Shown: one piece after another, positions 54,184 through 63,080 of the stretch
How the letters are laid out: each line of letters opens with the position of its first letter
Numbering within the stretch: position 1 is the first letter of the stretch
NCBI GenBank assembly: GCA_902557845.1
Contig: CACEBX010000001.1
Location: forward strand, 1 to 64,000
From: Rhodospirillaceae bacterium
Lineage (GTDB): Bacteria; Pseudomonadota; Alphaproteobacteria; TMED109
DNA: 64,000 nt
Direction: 5' to 3'
Position numbers and translations under genes: made by a program
The notes under the pieces: model-generated
Database searches by the model: none
Told to the model about the DNA's origin: nothing
What the model saw: the letters and a program-made list of their open reading frames with translations, nothing else

Positions 54184-54940
54184 ATTTTCCTCTTTTATTT
54201 TTGGTAGATTCACAAATTTCTTTTATTACAATAGAAGATTGCGTTCTTTTTCTTAACCATATTACACCAAATAGATCATAAATTCCAACTAATGCTCTTT
54301 GCAAGTTAGAATATTTTGAAACACCACTTTTTCTTATTCTATGGTTTACATTGATTGAGATTATCTTACCACCCATAGTCAAAAATAAAAAAGGTAAAAA
54401 TCTATGCAAATGATTAAAAAATGGCAAGTATAAAAATTCTTGTTTTTTGAAAAGCTTTAATGCGCAACCTGTATCTGGTACATTATCATTTAGTAAAAGT
54501 CTTCTTATAAAAAAAGCACCCCTAGAAGCAACCCTTCTTGCAAAAGTATCATTTCTTTTTTTCCTATTACCTATAACTAAAAAAAAAGGAATATTATTTT
54601 TATAATAACTAATTAAATCTAAAATATTAGAGGGATCATTCTGTCCGTCTCCATCTAGGGTAACAATATAATCATATTTTGAATTAATAATACCAGTACG
54701 CAAGCTTAAACTCTGACCATAGTTTTTTTTGTGAGCAACTAGTTTAAGACATGAATGATTTTTTAATTTTTTTTTAATTTTTTTAATAGTTCCATCAGTA
54801 GATCCGTCATCTACAACTACAACTTCATAACCTATTTTATTATAAAGATTGGTTTTAATTTCATCTAATAAATTTTCTATATTTTCTTCTTCATTGAGCA
54901 CTGGTATTATAATTGAAATATTTTTTATTTTATTTTTCAT
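54173..54940 (-). CDS. DPM1/ArnC-like polyprenyl-phosphate glycosyltransferase (GT2)
   Basis: About 255 residues. GT2 core: ISIIIPVLNEEENIENLLDE, VVVDDGSTDGT, GQSLSLRTGI, VTLDGDGQNDP (DxD) and the acceptor-side PDTGCALKLFKK. No clear C-terminal membrane helices. It makes a polyprenyl-phosphate-sugar from a nucleotide sugar on the cytoplasmic face. I prefer the ATG at 54940, with GGAAAGAA upstream, overlapping ccmI by 11 bases. The sugar is unknown; uronic acid or aminoarabinose are the usual ones. Confidence 0.88.
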   Translation of the reverse strand: MKNKIKNISIIIPVLNEEENIENLLDEIKTNLYNKIGYEVVVVDDGSTDGTIKKIKKKLKNHSCLKLVAHKKNYGQSLSLRTGIINSKYDYIVTLDGDGQNDPSNILDLISYYKNNIPFFLVIGNRKKRNDTFARRVASRGAFFIRRLLLNDNVPDTGCALKLFKKQEFLYLPFFNHLHRFLPFLFLTMGGKIISINVNHRIRKSGVSKYSNLQRALVGIYDLFGVIWLRKRTQSSIVIKEICESTKNKRGKYGN

Positions 54941-55610
54941 TAATTCTTTCCATTTCAAGAATTTTATTATTAATTTGATTATACTCTTGAGAGTCTTTAT
55001 TTAAAAGTCTCTTTAAGTTCTCAAACATACTATAGGCTTTTGAAAAGTTTTTTTTTTGATATTCATAATTTCCTAAAATGTATAATGCTAATATATTTTT
55101 CGGCTCATAGGAAAGTATATCATTTAACAGAATCAATGTTTCATTGCCTAAACTTTCACCTTCTAATAAAACTCTCACTTGTGCCTCTGCCTTCATTATA
55201 TTAATGTTTGCAGGAGCCAAATCTCGTGCTTTTTTATACAAAGTTAAAGCATCAGCTAAATAGCCCAAAAAAAATTTAGTCTCAGCTAACTCTATTATTT
55301 TTTCTACATCGTCAGGGAACTTAATAAGTTCTTCTTCTAAATTGAGCATTAGTTCACTTATAATTGCAACTTCATTTGCTTCCCTATTTCCAATATTAGT
55401 TTGAGTTTCCATTTTTTCTAGCACTGATTCTCCTATCCAATAGTTTGAAAGATTAATATATAAAGAAACTCCTATAAAGGAAGTTATTGCTATAAATATA
55501 ACTTTGAACTTTTTAATATTACTTTTTGATTTAACGGGCATTAATCCCCTAAAACTAAATAAAGTTATTATTGTTATTAAAAAAATTATAATAAATAAAT
55601 AAAAAATCAT
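54930..55610 (-). CDS. ccmI: Cytochrome c biogenesis protein CcmI (short form)
   Basis: 226 residues: two membrane segments (1-20 and 35-54) then a TPR-rich part, for example LALYILGNYEYQKKNFSKAY. CcmI holds apocytochrome c for haem ligation. It is shorter than E. coli/Rhodobacter CcmI, so the C-terminal part may be reduced. It overlaps ccmH by 4 bases. Confidence 0.85.
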   Translation of the reverse strand: MIFYLFIIIFLITIITLFSFRGLMPVKSKSNIKKFKVIFIAITSFIGVSLYINLSNYWIGESVLEKMETQTNIGNREANEVAIISELMLNLEEELIKFPDDVEKIIELAETKFFLGYLADALTLYKKARDLAPANINIMKAEAQVRVLLEGESLGNETLILLNDILSYEPKNILALYILGNYEYQKKNFSKAYSMFENLKRLLNKDSQEYNQINNKILEMERINEK

Positions 55611-55990
55611 TTTTCTCTTTTAAAAAAGCTTAATTTTTTTGAGGCTATAAAACTTAATACTAAAAAAGAAAATAATGGTGCAAGCCAAAGAAATATATTA
55701 TTAAAACTAAATGTTGGTTTAAATAAAATAAACTCTCCATATCTATCAACCAAAAATAACTTAATTTCACTTTCAGATTTACCCCTCATATACATTTCTA
55801 ATATTAGCTCTTTGAGATCTTTTGCTATTTGAGAATCTGACTCAAGAAGTGACTGATTTTGACATACTACACATCTTAGTTCTGCAGCAAGTTTTCTCAT
55901 CTTTTCTTTTTCTAATTCAATATTTTTAGCTAAACTTGTAAAAACAAATAATAGAAGTAAAGTAAGTAGTATTTTTTTAATTAATAACAT
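55607..55990 (-). CDS. ccmH: Cytochrome c maturation thiol oxidoreductase CcmH
   Basis: 127 residues: signal helix, then the active-site LRCVVCQNQSL (about residue 38), MRGKSESEIKLFLVDRYGEF, and a second membrane helix near the C-terminus. CcmH reduces the haem-binding cysteines of apocytochrome c with CcmG. It lies 12 bases downstream of ccmG. Confidence 0.95.
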   Translation of the reverse strand: MLLIKKILLTLLLLFVFTSLAKNIELEKEKMRKLAAELRCVVCQNQSLLESDSQIAKDLKELILEMYMRGKSESEIKLFLVDRYGEFILFKPTFSFNNIFLWLAPLFSFLVLSFIASKKLSFFKREK

Positions 55991-56002
55991 AAAAAGTTTA
56001 AG

Positions 56003-56512
56003 CTAATGTATAATTCCTGAAATTATCTTTTTAAACTCCATCTTGTTTATAGGGCCTACATGTTTATATAAAATTTTACTATCTTCGTTAACAAAAAAAG
56101 TCTCAGGAACACCATATAAACCTAAATTTATAGACTCTTTACCAGAAAAATCATAAAAAACTTTTTTATACGGATTTCCTAATTCAAGTAAAAAGCTTTC
56201 TATATTTTCTATACTATCTTTATATGCAAGTCCAACAATAGTATACTCTTCAGAAAAGCTCTTTAAAACCTCATGCTCTATTCGACATGGGGCACACCAA
56301 GAAGCAAATATATTAATTATTACAAACTTATTTTTAATAAAATCATTAATATTATCATTATTGTCTAGACTTTTGATTTTTAGAGAAGGGAATTTTTTTT
56401 CAATTAAAGCAGAGCTTAATGGCTCTAATTCTTTTTGATACTTTATTTTATTATATAAAAAAATAGAAACTATTAAAAAGATTATTAAAGGTAAAAATTT
56501 AAGTAATTTCAT
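56003..56512 (-). CDS. ccmG: Thiol:disulfide interchange protein CcmG/DsbE
   Basis: 169 residues: one N-terminal membrane anchor, thioredoxin fold with FASWCAPCRIEHEVLKSF (WCAPC about residue 73), and GVPETFFVNEDSKILYKHVG with the cis-Pro. It keeps CcmH and apocytochrome reduced. It is 9 bases downstream of ccmF, in the conserved order. Confidence 0.94.
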   Translation of the reverse strand: MKLLKFLPLIIFLIVSIFLYNKIKYQKELEPLSSALIEKKFPSLKIKSLDNNDNINDFIKNKFVIINIFASWCAPCRIEHEVLKSFSEEYTIVGLAYKDSIENIESFLLELGNPYKKVFYDFSGKESINLGLYGVPETFFVNEDSKILYKHVGPINKMEFKKIISGIIH

Positions 56513-56521
56513 ATTTAATAT

Positions 56522-58471
56522 TTACAACTTTCTAAAAAAGCTTTTTCTGTAATCTATTAGAGATACTACTCCCCCGAAAGCCATAATAATTGCTCCCAAC
56601 CAAATAAAGATTATATGTGGATTATGATATACTCTGATTATTCTCTTTCCTGATCCTATTGGTTGTTCCTGACCCATAACAATATACAAATGACTAAAAA
56701 AATTTCTCTTTATAGCTGCTTCAGTGGATGGCATTCCTGTATCTAAGTAAACTCTTCTTTCTGCTTTCATTTTAAATTCATTATCATTTTTTTTAACTAA
56801 AAAAGTTCCTGTTTCTGAGAACCAATTTTCTTTTTTAAATTTATCTAATTTAAAAAAGGTTATAGTAAAGTTTTCTACATGAATTTTACTATTTAAACTT
56901 TCTACACCTTGATAATAAGTCTTCATTCCTTCTGAAAGGGAGACTCCTAAAATAAATACAGCTACCCCAATATGGGCAAAATACATTCCATAAATAGACA
57001 ATCTTATTTTTTTTGTTTTATTCAAATTAATTTTGAAACCTTTGGATTTATCATGAAGTTTACTAAAAAAATCTCCTATTACTGATAATAGCATCCAAAT
57101 TGTCGCAGCCACTCCTAATAGAATTAGGACAGGCACATCATAAATGATATAATAAATAGAAACTAGAAATATAAAAACTATCATCAACTTCCAAAACCTT
57201 GAGTAAAGATAATCCAAATTAGTTACTTTCCAATTAAGATTAATACTCACGCCGCTTAAAAATATGGCTGGAAAAATTAATGGAAGAAAAACTATTTTAA
57301 AATATGGCGCTCCAACTGAAATATCTTGGCCTGTCGTTGCTTCAATGACTAATGGCCATATAGTTCCTAGTAAAATGGTAATTGCAGAAGCACATAAAAA
57401 AATGTTATTTAACAACAAACCGCCCTCTCTTGAAACTAAGTATATATTTTTTTTGTTTTCTATTTTTTCTAACTTTATGCCATACAATAGTAGTGAACCA
57501 GCAGTAACAATAACTAAGAAAGTTAAAATAAAAATTCCCCTTGCTGGATCTGAAGCAAAAGCATGTACAGATGTTAGCAAACCAGATCTAACAATAAAAG
57601 TTCCTAATAATGTTAATGAAAAAGCAAGTATAGATAATAGAATTGTCCAACTTTTTAACCCTTCTCTCTTTTCTGTTACTTTGACAGAATGCAATAAAGC
57701 AGTAGTAAGAAGCCAAGGCAATAAAGATATATTTTCAACTGGGTCCCAAAACCACCATCCTCCCCATCCTAGCTCATAATAAGCCCACCATGATCCCAAA
57801 GTAATTCCCAAAGTTAAAAAAATCCATGATATTAAAATCCAAGGCTTTACCCATTTTGCCCATTCTCTTGTAACTTCCCCTTGTAATAAAGCTGCGATTG
57901 AAAAAGAAAAAGGAATAGTTAGCCCAACATAGCCAAGATATAAAAGTGGAGGATGAAAAGCTAGCCCAGGATCCTGAAGAACAGGGTTTAAACCTAATCC
58001 CTCACTAGGTATTGGAAAAGTTCTAATAAAAGGATTTGAAGTAAATACTGTAAAACCAACAAATCCTAGATTTACTAAAGCTAATGTTGCCATTACTTTA
58101 AATGCAAACCGTTTAGGTAAATTTTTTATAAAAATTAAAAACAATAATCCATATAATGATAAAACTGATAACCACATTAGCAATGATCCTTCATGGTTGC
58201 CCCAAGTTCCAGTAATTTTATAAATCAGAGGTTTATTTGTATGTGTATTGTTATATACGTTTAAAACACTAAAGTCTGAAGATACATAATTTATTATTAA
58301 AATAAAAAAAGAGGTTAATACTAAAATATAAGAAAAAAAAGAAAGCCTTTTTATAACATCAAAAAAAGAATATTTTAAATCTAATGAATTAAATTTAAAA
58401 GACAATGCTAACTGTGCTGAAAAAAGCAAGAAAGAGATAATCAAAAAAATATTTCCTATTTCTGGTAACAT
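56522..58471 (-). CDS. ccmF: Haem lyase subunit CcmF
   Basis: 649 residues, about 15 membrane segments. The WWD domain is clear: ELGWGGWWFWDPVENISLLP (about residue 232), and MWLSVLSLYGL and AFHPPLLYLGYVG have conserved haem-ligand histidines. It attaches haem from CcmE to apocytochrome c. It starts 1 base after ccmE's stop. Confidence 0.96.
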   Translation of the reverse strand: MLPEIGNIFLIISFLLFSAQLALSFKFNSLDLKYSFFDVIKRLSFFSYILVLTSFFILIINYVSSDFSVLNVYNNTHTNKPLIYKITGTWGNHEGSLLMWLSVLSLYGLLFLIFIKNLPKRFAFKVMATLALVNLGFVGFTVFTSNPFIRTFPIPSEGLGLNPVLQDPGLAFHPPLLYLGYVGLTIPFSFSIAALLQGEVTREWAKWVKPWILISWIFLTLGITLGSWWAYYELGWGGWWFWDPVENISLLPWLLTTALLHSVKVTEKREGLKSWTILLSILAFSLTLLGTFIVRSGLLTSVHAFASDPARGIFILTFLVIVTAGSLLLYGIKLEKIENKKNIYLVSREGGLLLNNIFLCASAITILLGTIWPLVIEATTGQDISVGAPYFKIVFLPLIFPAIFLSGVSINLNWKVTNLDYLYSRFWKLMIVFIFLVSIYYIIYDVPVLILLGVAATIWMLLSVIGDFFSKLHDKSKGFKINLNKTKKIRLSIYGMYFAHIGVAVFILGVSLSEGMKTYYQGVESLNSKIHVENFTITFFKLDKFKKENWFSETGTFLVKKNDNEFKMKAERRVYLDTGMPSTEAAIKRNFFSHLYIVMGQEQPIGSGKRIIRVYHNPHIIFIWLGAIIMAFGGVVSLIDYRKSFFRKL

Positions 58472-58472
58472 G

Positions 58473-58892
58473 TTAATTTCTTATCATCTTTTCTATTTCT
58501 GGTGGCATATAGTTTTCATCATGTTTTGCTAAAACCTTTTTCGCTAAAAAAACTTTTTTTCCTTTATCTATACTTCCTTCTGCGACTATTCCTTGACCTT
58601 CTCTAAATAAATCCGGCAATATTCCTTTATAGGAAATACGAAGTATATTCTTTTTGTCGGTAATACTAAATAAAACTTCTAAACCACTACTATCGAAAAC
58701 TATACTATTATCTACAACTAAACCGCCAACCCTTATCAATTCACTTAAACTAATTTCTTTATTGAGAATTTCTGTAGGAGAATAAAAAAAAACTATTTTC
58801 TCTTCTAAAGCTTTTAAGACAAAAAAAATTGTACTACCTATAGCAATCATAAAAATTAATAGAATGTTTAGTCTCTTATATTTTTGTTTCAT
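58473..58892 (-). CDS. ccmE: Haem chaperone CcmE
   Basis: 139 residues: N-terminal membrane anchor, then an OB-fold domain with VGGLVVDNSIVFDSSG and the haem-binding His in VLAKHDENYMPPE (about residue 126). It carries haem covalently from CcmC to CcmF. Its first 17 bases overlap ccmD. Confidence 0.95.
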   Translation of the reverse strand: MKQKYKRLNILLIFMIAIGSTIFFVLKALEEKIVFFYSPTEILNKEISLSELIRVGGLVVDNSIVFDSSGLEVLFSITDKKNILRISYKGILPDLFREGQGIVAEGSIDKGKKVFLAKKVLAKHDENYMPPEIEKMIRN

Positions 58893-59028
58893 ATTTTTTC
58901 ATACGTTTTAATTTACTTCTTTGTATTAATATATAAGAAAAAATTAATGTTAATGGAATAAAATATGCTGTCCATATGTAAAAACTGTGTCCATCCATAT
59001 TAATAAAATTTAATATTTCATCTATCAT
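58876..59028 (-). CDS. ccmD: Haem exporter protein CcmD
   Basis: A 50-residue gene too short for most ORF thresholds, read directly: MIDEILNFINMDGHSFYIWT and one membrane helix, followed by a basic tail KLKRMKKYE. MDGHSFYIWTAYFI is the CcmD signature. It starts 1 base after ccmC's stop and overlaps ccmE. CcmD joins CcmABC and helps release holo-CcmE. Confidence 0.92.
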   Translation of the reverse strand: MIDEILNFINMDGHSFYIWTAYFIPLTLIFSYILIQRSKLKRMKKYETKI

Positions 59029-59029
59029 T

Positions 59030-59758
59030 TTAGTTATTAGGTTTATTCTTGTAATACATTATTTTTCTTTTTTTGAGGTTTATATCTACTGAAACTAATA
59101 AAATATAAATAAAAAGAAATAAGAAACCTATAGCCATTAAAAATAAAGGTATTAACATCTCACTGTTGATGGAAATTCCACCGGTTCTAAGTATACTAGC
59201 TGGTTGATGTAAGGTGTTCCACCAATCTACAGAAAATTTAATTATAGGCAAATTAAATCCCCCTATTAATGCTAAGTATGCAAAAGTATAATCACCTTTA
59301 GAAGAATAGGAAAATGACTCCATAATTAGTTTTAAGCCTAAATAAATAAAAAATAACACTAAAAAGGAAGTTAGTCTTGCATCCCAAACCCAATAAGTTC
59401 CCCAAGTAGGCTTTCCCCATAAAGAACCAGTCAAGAGTGCAGTGAAAGTAAAAATTACTCCTATAGTAACGGATTCTTTAGCTAATATTAAAAACAGCGG
59501 AAACTTCCAGACTAAAAATACGACACTGCTAAAAAAAATAAATGCATATATCATTAAACTCATCCAAGCAGCTGGTACGTGAATATACATTATTCTAACA
59601 GTTTCTTTTTGCTGATAATCTGGTGGCGATAAAAATAAGGCAAATATAAGACCTACAGATAGTACTCCTAAAGAAAGTATTCCCATAATTTTTCTTACGG
59701 GTAAAACTATAGTTAAAAACTTCACTGGATTTGCGTATTTATGAAAATATTTTAACAT
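59030..59758 (-). CDS. ccmC: Haem transporter CcmC
   Basis: 242 residues with six membrane helices and the WWD domain GKPTWGTYWVWDARLTSFLV (about residue 115), flanked by conserved histidines in MYIHVPAAWMSLM and WWNTLHQPASI. It loads haem on CcmE. It follows ccmB by 1 base. Confidence 0.95.
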   Translation of the reverse strand: MLKYFHKYANPVKFLTIVLPVRKIMGILSLGVLSVGLIFALFLSPPDYQQKETVRIMYIHVPAAWMSLMIYAFIFFSSVVFLVWKFPLFLILAKESVTIGVIFTFTALLTGSLWGKPTWGTYWVWDARLTSFLVLFFIYLGLKLIMESFSYSSKGDYTFAYLALIGGFNLPIIKFSVDWWNTLHQPASILRTGGISINSEMLIPLFLMAIGFLFLFIYILLVSVDINLKKRKIMYYKNKPNN

Positions 59759-59759
59759 T

Positions 59760-60422
59760 CTATTTTAAACTCTCCCATAATATCTTTATAGTTATATAGG
59801 GTAAAATTACTATACTAATACTTAGAATAGCACATAGTAAATAATATTCAGAGTAAGATCCATTATTAAAACTATTTACACCTAATACTCCAAAAATAAT
59901 TATAGGAAGAAAAAAGGGGATTGATAAAAAAATCAACAACGGTCCTCTGGCAGAGGCTCCCAAGGTTAAAGCTGCAATAGGCATACCCACAAGGCTAAAT
60001 AATGGCGTTCCAAATAATAATGAAAAAAACAACCCCATTGCATCGTTTGAAGACCCACTTAAAAAAATTAGAAAAATTGGAGAGAAAAAAATTATTGGTA
60101 AACTAGTAAAAACCCAATGACTAATACATTTTGTCATTACTATTATGAAAAAGGGAATATTATTAATTCTATATTGAAGCAAGACACCATTCTGATAGTC
60201 TTCTTTAAATAAACTCTCTAATGAAATTAAATTAGAAAACAATGCACATATCCATATAGAAGCTATGGCAGTTTTTTTTAATAAATCTACTGAGCTGCCA
60301 TATGTTAAAGGAAAAATTAATAAACATAATAAAAAAAAAGATATTGCAAACCAGGATTTATTAGAATCTAGCAAGTAATTTTTAAAGTCTTTTAGCAAAA
60401 ATAAGAAAAATAATTTAATCAA
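59760..60422 (-). CDS. ccmB: Haem exporter permease CcmB
   Basis: 220 residues, six membrane segments, with ISLESLFKEDYQNGVLLQYR and FFSLLFGTPLFSLVGMPIAA characteristic of CcmB. It partners the CcmA ATPase in releasing holo-CcmE from CcmCD. It overlaps ccmA by 8 bases. Confidence 0.93.
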   Translation of the reverse strand: MIKLFFLFLLKDFKNYLLDSNKSWFAISFFLLCLLIFPLTYGSSVDLLKKTAIASIWICALFSNLISLESLFKEDYQNGVLLQYRINNIPFFIIVMTKCISHWVFTSLPIIFFSPIFLIFLSGSSNDAMGLFFSLLFGTPLFSLVGMPIAALTLGASARGPLLIFLSIPFFLPIIIFGVLGVNSFNNGSYSEYYLLCAILSISIVILPYITIKILWESLK

Positions 60423-61011
60423 TTTTCACTCTAGTAACTTTATTTTTATCAAAATAACTTATCCTTTCATGTGATGTTGCTAATGCCCCACCTCCTAAAG
60501 AAAGATGTTCTTGAATAAGTTTTAAAATTATTTTTTTTGTTTTTTTGTCCAGACCTGATAGTGGCTCATCTAAAAGCCATATTTTGCTTTTCATCATAAT
60601 CAACCTTGCAAAGGATAGCTTTTTTTTTTGTCCAAAAGACAAAGAACTGACTGGTACATCTATAAACTTATTTAAATTAAAATATTCTATAATGGCCTGA
60701 TAACTTTTTTTATAGTTAAAAATATTTTTCCAAAAATATAAAAAGCTATCTACTGTTTGAGTATCATAAAGTCCATTTCTATGGCCTACATAACCAAAAT
60801 TATCTATACCTTTTTTTATTAATACTTCCCCTGAATAGGTTAAAATATTGGATACGCATAATAAGAGTGTGGTTTTTCCAGAACCATTATTTCCATCTAT
60901 AAAAACAATATTTCTAGGATAAAGATTAAATGATAGTTTATTAAATATTATTTTATAGTTTCTTTCACAACTAAGGTTTTTTACTTTTAATAAATACTCT
61001 TTGCTCATCAA
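60415..61011 (-). CDS. ccmA: Cytochrome c maturation ATPase CcmA
   Basis: 198 residues, a compact ABC ATPase: Walker A GNNGSGKTTLL (about residue 39), signature LSFGQKKKLSFARL, Walker B IWLLDEPLSGLD and switch His in ATSHER. It drives release of holo-CcmE. Intact motifs contrast with the degenerate FtsE at 41019-41675. The next gene upstream is the PaaK-like ligase, 4 bases away. Confidence 0.94.
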   Translation of the reverse strand: MMSKEYLLKVKNLSCERNYKIIFNKLSFNLYPRNIVFIDGNNGSGKTTLLLCVSNILTYSGEVLIKKGIDNFGYVGHRNGLYDTQTVDSFLYFWKNIFNYKKSYQAIIEYFNLNKFIDVPVSSLSFGQKKKLSFARLIMMKSKIWLLDEPLSGLDKKTKKIILKLIQEHLSLGGGALATSHERISYFDKNKVTRVKID

Positions 61012-61015
61012 AAAA

Positions 61016-62287
61016 TTAATTTAGTACTCTTTTATCTTGTATTACTAATCCATCATTTAATATATCGCCTTTCTTTACTAAAGAAACATTAATATTAAGC
61101 TTAAAATTACTTTTAAAAAATTCTTTTACTTTATTTTGCAGTTCTACATCATGTATATTTGTCTCACAAAAAAGCTCACCATTATCCAAGAGTTCTTTTG
61201 TATTAATAACAAATTTTACTTTAGAAATTTCTTTAAAACTGTCTGTTATTTTATTTATTTGGTCAGGCGTTACAAATATTCCTTTAAATTTTGTTGATTG
61301 ATCGGCTCTTCCCATCCAACCATGGATTCTGAAATTTGTTCTTCCACAAGGGCTAGGATCTATTATAATTTTTGATAAGTCTCCAGTTCCTAATCTGATC
61401 ATAGGGTAGTCAGAATTAATTTTTGTAACAACTATTTCTCCAACCTCTCCTGGAGGCAAACTTTTGGATGTTCCTGGTCTAACAATTTCCAAAATAACTT
61501 CCTCTTCAATTAACATGCCTTCCGTTAGATTGTTTCTACTGTCTTTTGTTTCATAAGCTATGCAGCCTATCTCTGCAATTCCATACATTTGAACAACATC
61601 AACCCCTTCTTCAGCTAACTTTTCCCTCAATGGTGGAGGAAATGGTTCTGCTCCCACTAAACCTTTTTTAAGAGAAGATATGTCAATTTTTTTTTCTTTT
61701 GATTTTTCTAATAAGATTTTAAGAAAAGATGGTGTTCCTAAATAAAATGAAGGCCTAAGATTTTTAATGGTTTCTAACTGTAGTTCAGTATTCCCTATAC
61801 CCCCTGGTATTACTGTACATCCAATGTTATTGCAAGCTTGCTGCATCATAATACCTGCTGGCCCTAGATGGTAAGAGAAAGTATTATAAGCAATGTCTTT
61901 TTCTCTCAAACCAGCTGCATATAAACTTCTAGATATATTCCAAAAATCATTTTTATTTCCTGGTTCATAAATTGGACCTGGTGATGCAAACATAAATGGG
62001 AATTGGTTATACGGCTTGGTATTAAGGTTTCCAAAAGGAAAAGCATTTTTTTGTAATAAAGGAAATGAAGACTTCTTTGTTATAGGAAGTTGTATTAAAT
62101 CTTCTCTACTATTAATTTTTGATAAATCAATGCCACTTAAAATATTATTCCAGCCTTTAGATACGTCCACTATATTTTTAATTCTTTGAGAAAAGTTTTT
62201 AAATAGTATTTTTTCTCTAACCTCTCTTTCTAAAGTTTCATTTTTATCAAAAAAAGAGCCTTTAAAACCAAAGTCTTTTACAACCAA
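61016..62287 (-). CDS. PaaK-like (phenylacetate-CoA ligase family) adenylate-forming protein
   Basis: 423 residues. Adenylation core motifs are QMYGIAEIGCIAYET (about residue 233) and MIRLGTGDLSKI with GWMGRADQSTKFKGIFVTP. The start is TTG at 62287 with a strong AGGAG 7 bases before it, overlapping livF by 10 bases. In the final block VIQDKRVLN the lysine that in PaaK-type enzymes sits in a GK-x-KR context appears as Gln by my alignment, so full thioesterification is uncertain. It follows a branched-chain-type ABC importer, so the acid may be an imported aromatic or branched compound. Confidence 0.82.
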   Translation of the reverse strand: MVVKDFGFKGSFFDKNETLEREVREKILFKNFSQRIKNIVDVSKGWNNILSGIDLSKINSREDLIQLPITKKSSFPLLQKNAFPFGNLNTKPYNQFPFMFASPGPIYEPGNKNDFWNISRSLYAAGLREKDIAYNTFSYHLGPAGIMMQQACNNIGCTVIPGGIGNTELQLETIKNLRPSFYLGTPSFLKILLEKSKEKKIDISSLKKGLVGAEPFPPPLREKLAEEGVDVVQMYGIAEIGCIAYETKDSRNNLTEGMLIEEEVILEIVRPGTSKSLPPGEVGEIVVTKINSDYPMIRLGTGDLSKIIIDPSPCGRTNFRIHGWMGRADQSTKFKGIFVTPDQINKITDSFKEISKVKFVINTKELLDNGELFCETNIHDVELQNKVKEFFKSNFKLNINVSLVKKGDILNDGLVIQDKRVLN

Positions 62288-63063
62288 CGTTTTCTCCTCT
62301 TATATGATTTAAGGTTTTTGAAAGACTTTCTCTCACCTTTGCTCCCTCCTAAATAAAACTCTTTTACATCCTCGTTGTTTGCTAGAACTTTAGATGAGCC
62401 TTCTAAAACTATTTTTCCATTTTCCATAATGTATGCTCTATTAGAAACATTTAAAGCTAGTCTTGCATTTTGCTCCACAAGTAAAATAGTTATACCTAAT
62501 TCCTCATTAAGTTTTTTTATAATGCCAAAAACTTCCTTTACTAATAATGGAGATAGACCCATAGAAGGTTCATCCATAAGAATTATTTTTGGCTTAGCCA
62601 TTAATGCTCTTCCAATAGCTAACATTTGTTGCTCCCCTCCAGATAAATATCCAGACAAACCATTTCTTTCTTTAAGCCTTGGAAAGTAATTTAAAACTTT
62701 TTCTATATCATCATTAATATTTTTTCTATCTCTTCTAGTATGTGCTCCAAGCCGAAGGTTTTCTAGTACTGTCATATCTGCTATACACCTCCTGCCTTCC
62801 ATAACCTGAAATAATCCACTTTTAACAATTTCTGATGGATTAGAGTTTGTAATCTCCTCATCTAAAAAACGAATATTACCTTTTGTAACTTCTCCATCTT
62901 CATTTTTTAACAATCCAGATACGGCCTTTAATGTAGTTGATTTGCCTGCTCCATTTGCGCCTAATAAAGAAACTATTTCTCCCTCTTTTACTTCAAGGCT
63001 TAGACCTTTAATAACTAATACTACTTCGTTATAAACTACCTCTATATTTTTTAACTCTAGCAT
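62278..63063 (-). CDS. livF: Branched-chain amino acid type ABC ATPase LivF
   Basis: 261 residues from the ATG at 63063 (MLELKNIEVVYNEV). An upstream in-frame start would overlap the binding-protein gene. GANGAGKSTTLKAVSGLL, QVMEGRRCIADMTVLENL, LSGGEQQMLAIGRAL, IILMDEPSMGLSP and LLVEQNARLALNV are LivF hallmarks, complete and intact. Imports branched-chain or aromatic-like acids with LivH/M/G (beyond the window). It has an unusual basic tail, KSYKRRKRWL. Confidence 0.93.
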   Translation of the reverse strand: MLELKNIEVVYNEVVLVIKGLSLEVKEGEIVSLLGANGAGKSTTLKAVSGLLKNEDGEVTKGNIRFLDEEITNSNPSEIVKSGLFQVMEGRRCIADMTVLENLRLGAHTRRDRKNINDDIEKVLNYFPRLKERNGLSGYLSGGEQQMLAIGRALMAKPKIILMDEPSMGLSPLLVKEVFGIIKKLNEELGITILLVEQNARLALNVSNRAYIMENGKIVLEGSSKVLANNEDVKEFYLGGSKGERKSFKNLKSYKRRKRWL

Positions 63064-63080
63064 ATTGAAAAAATTTAATC

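Noticed and set aside
57264-57779. 171-residue plus-strand frame opposite ccmF
   Set aside because: It mirrors the conserved WWD region of CcmF and has no family features of its own.
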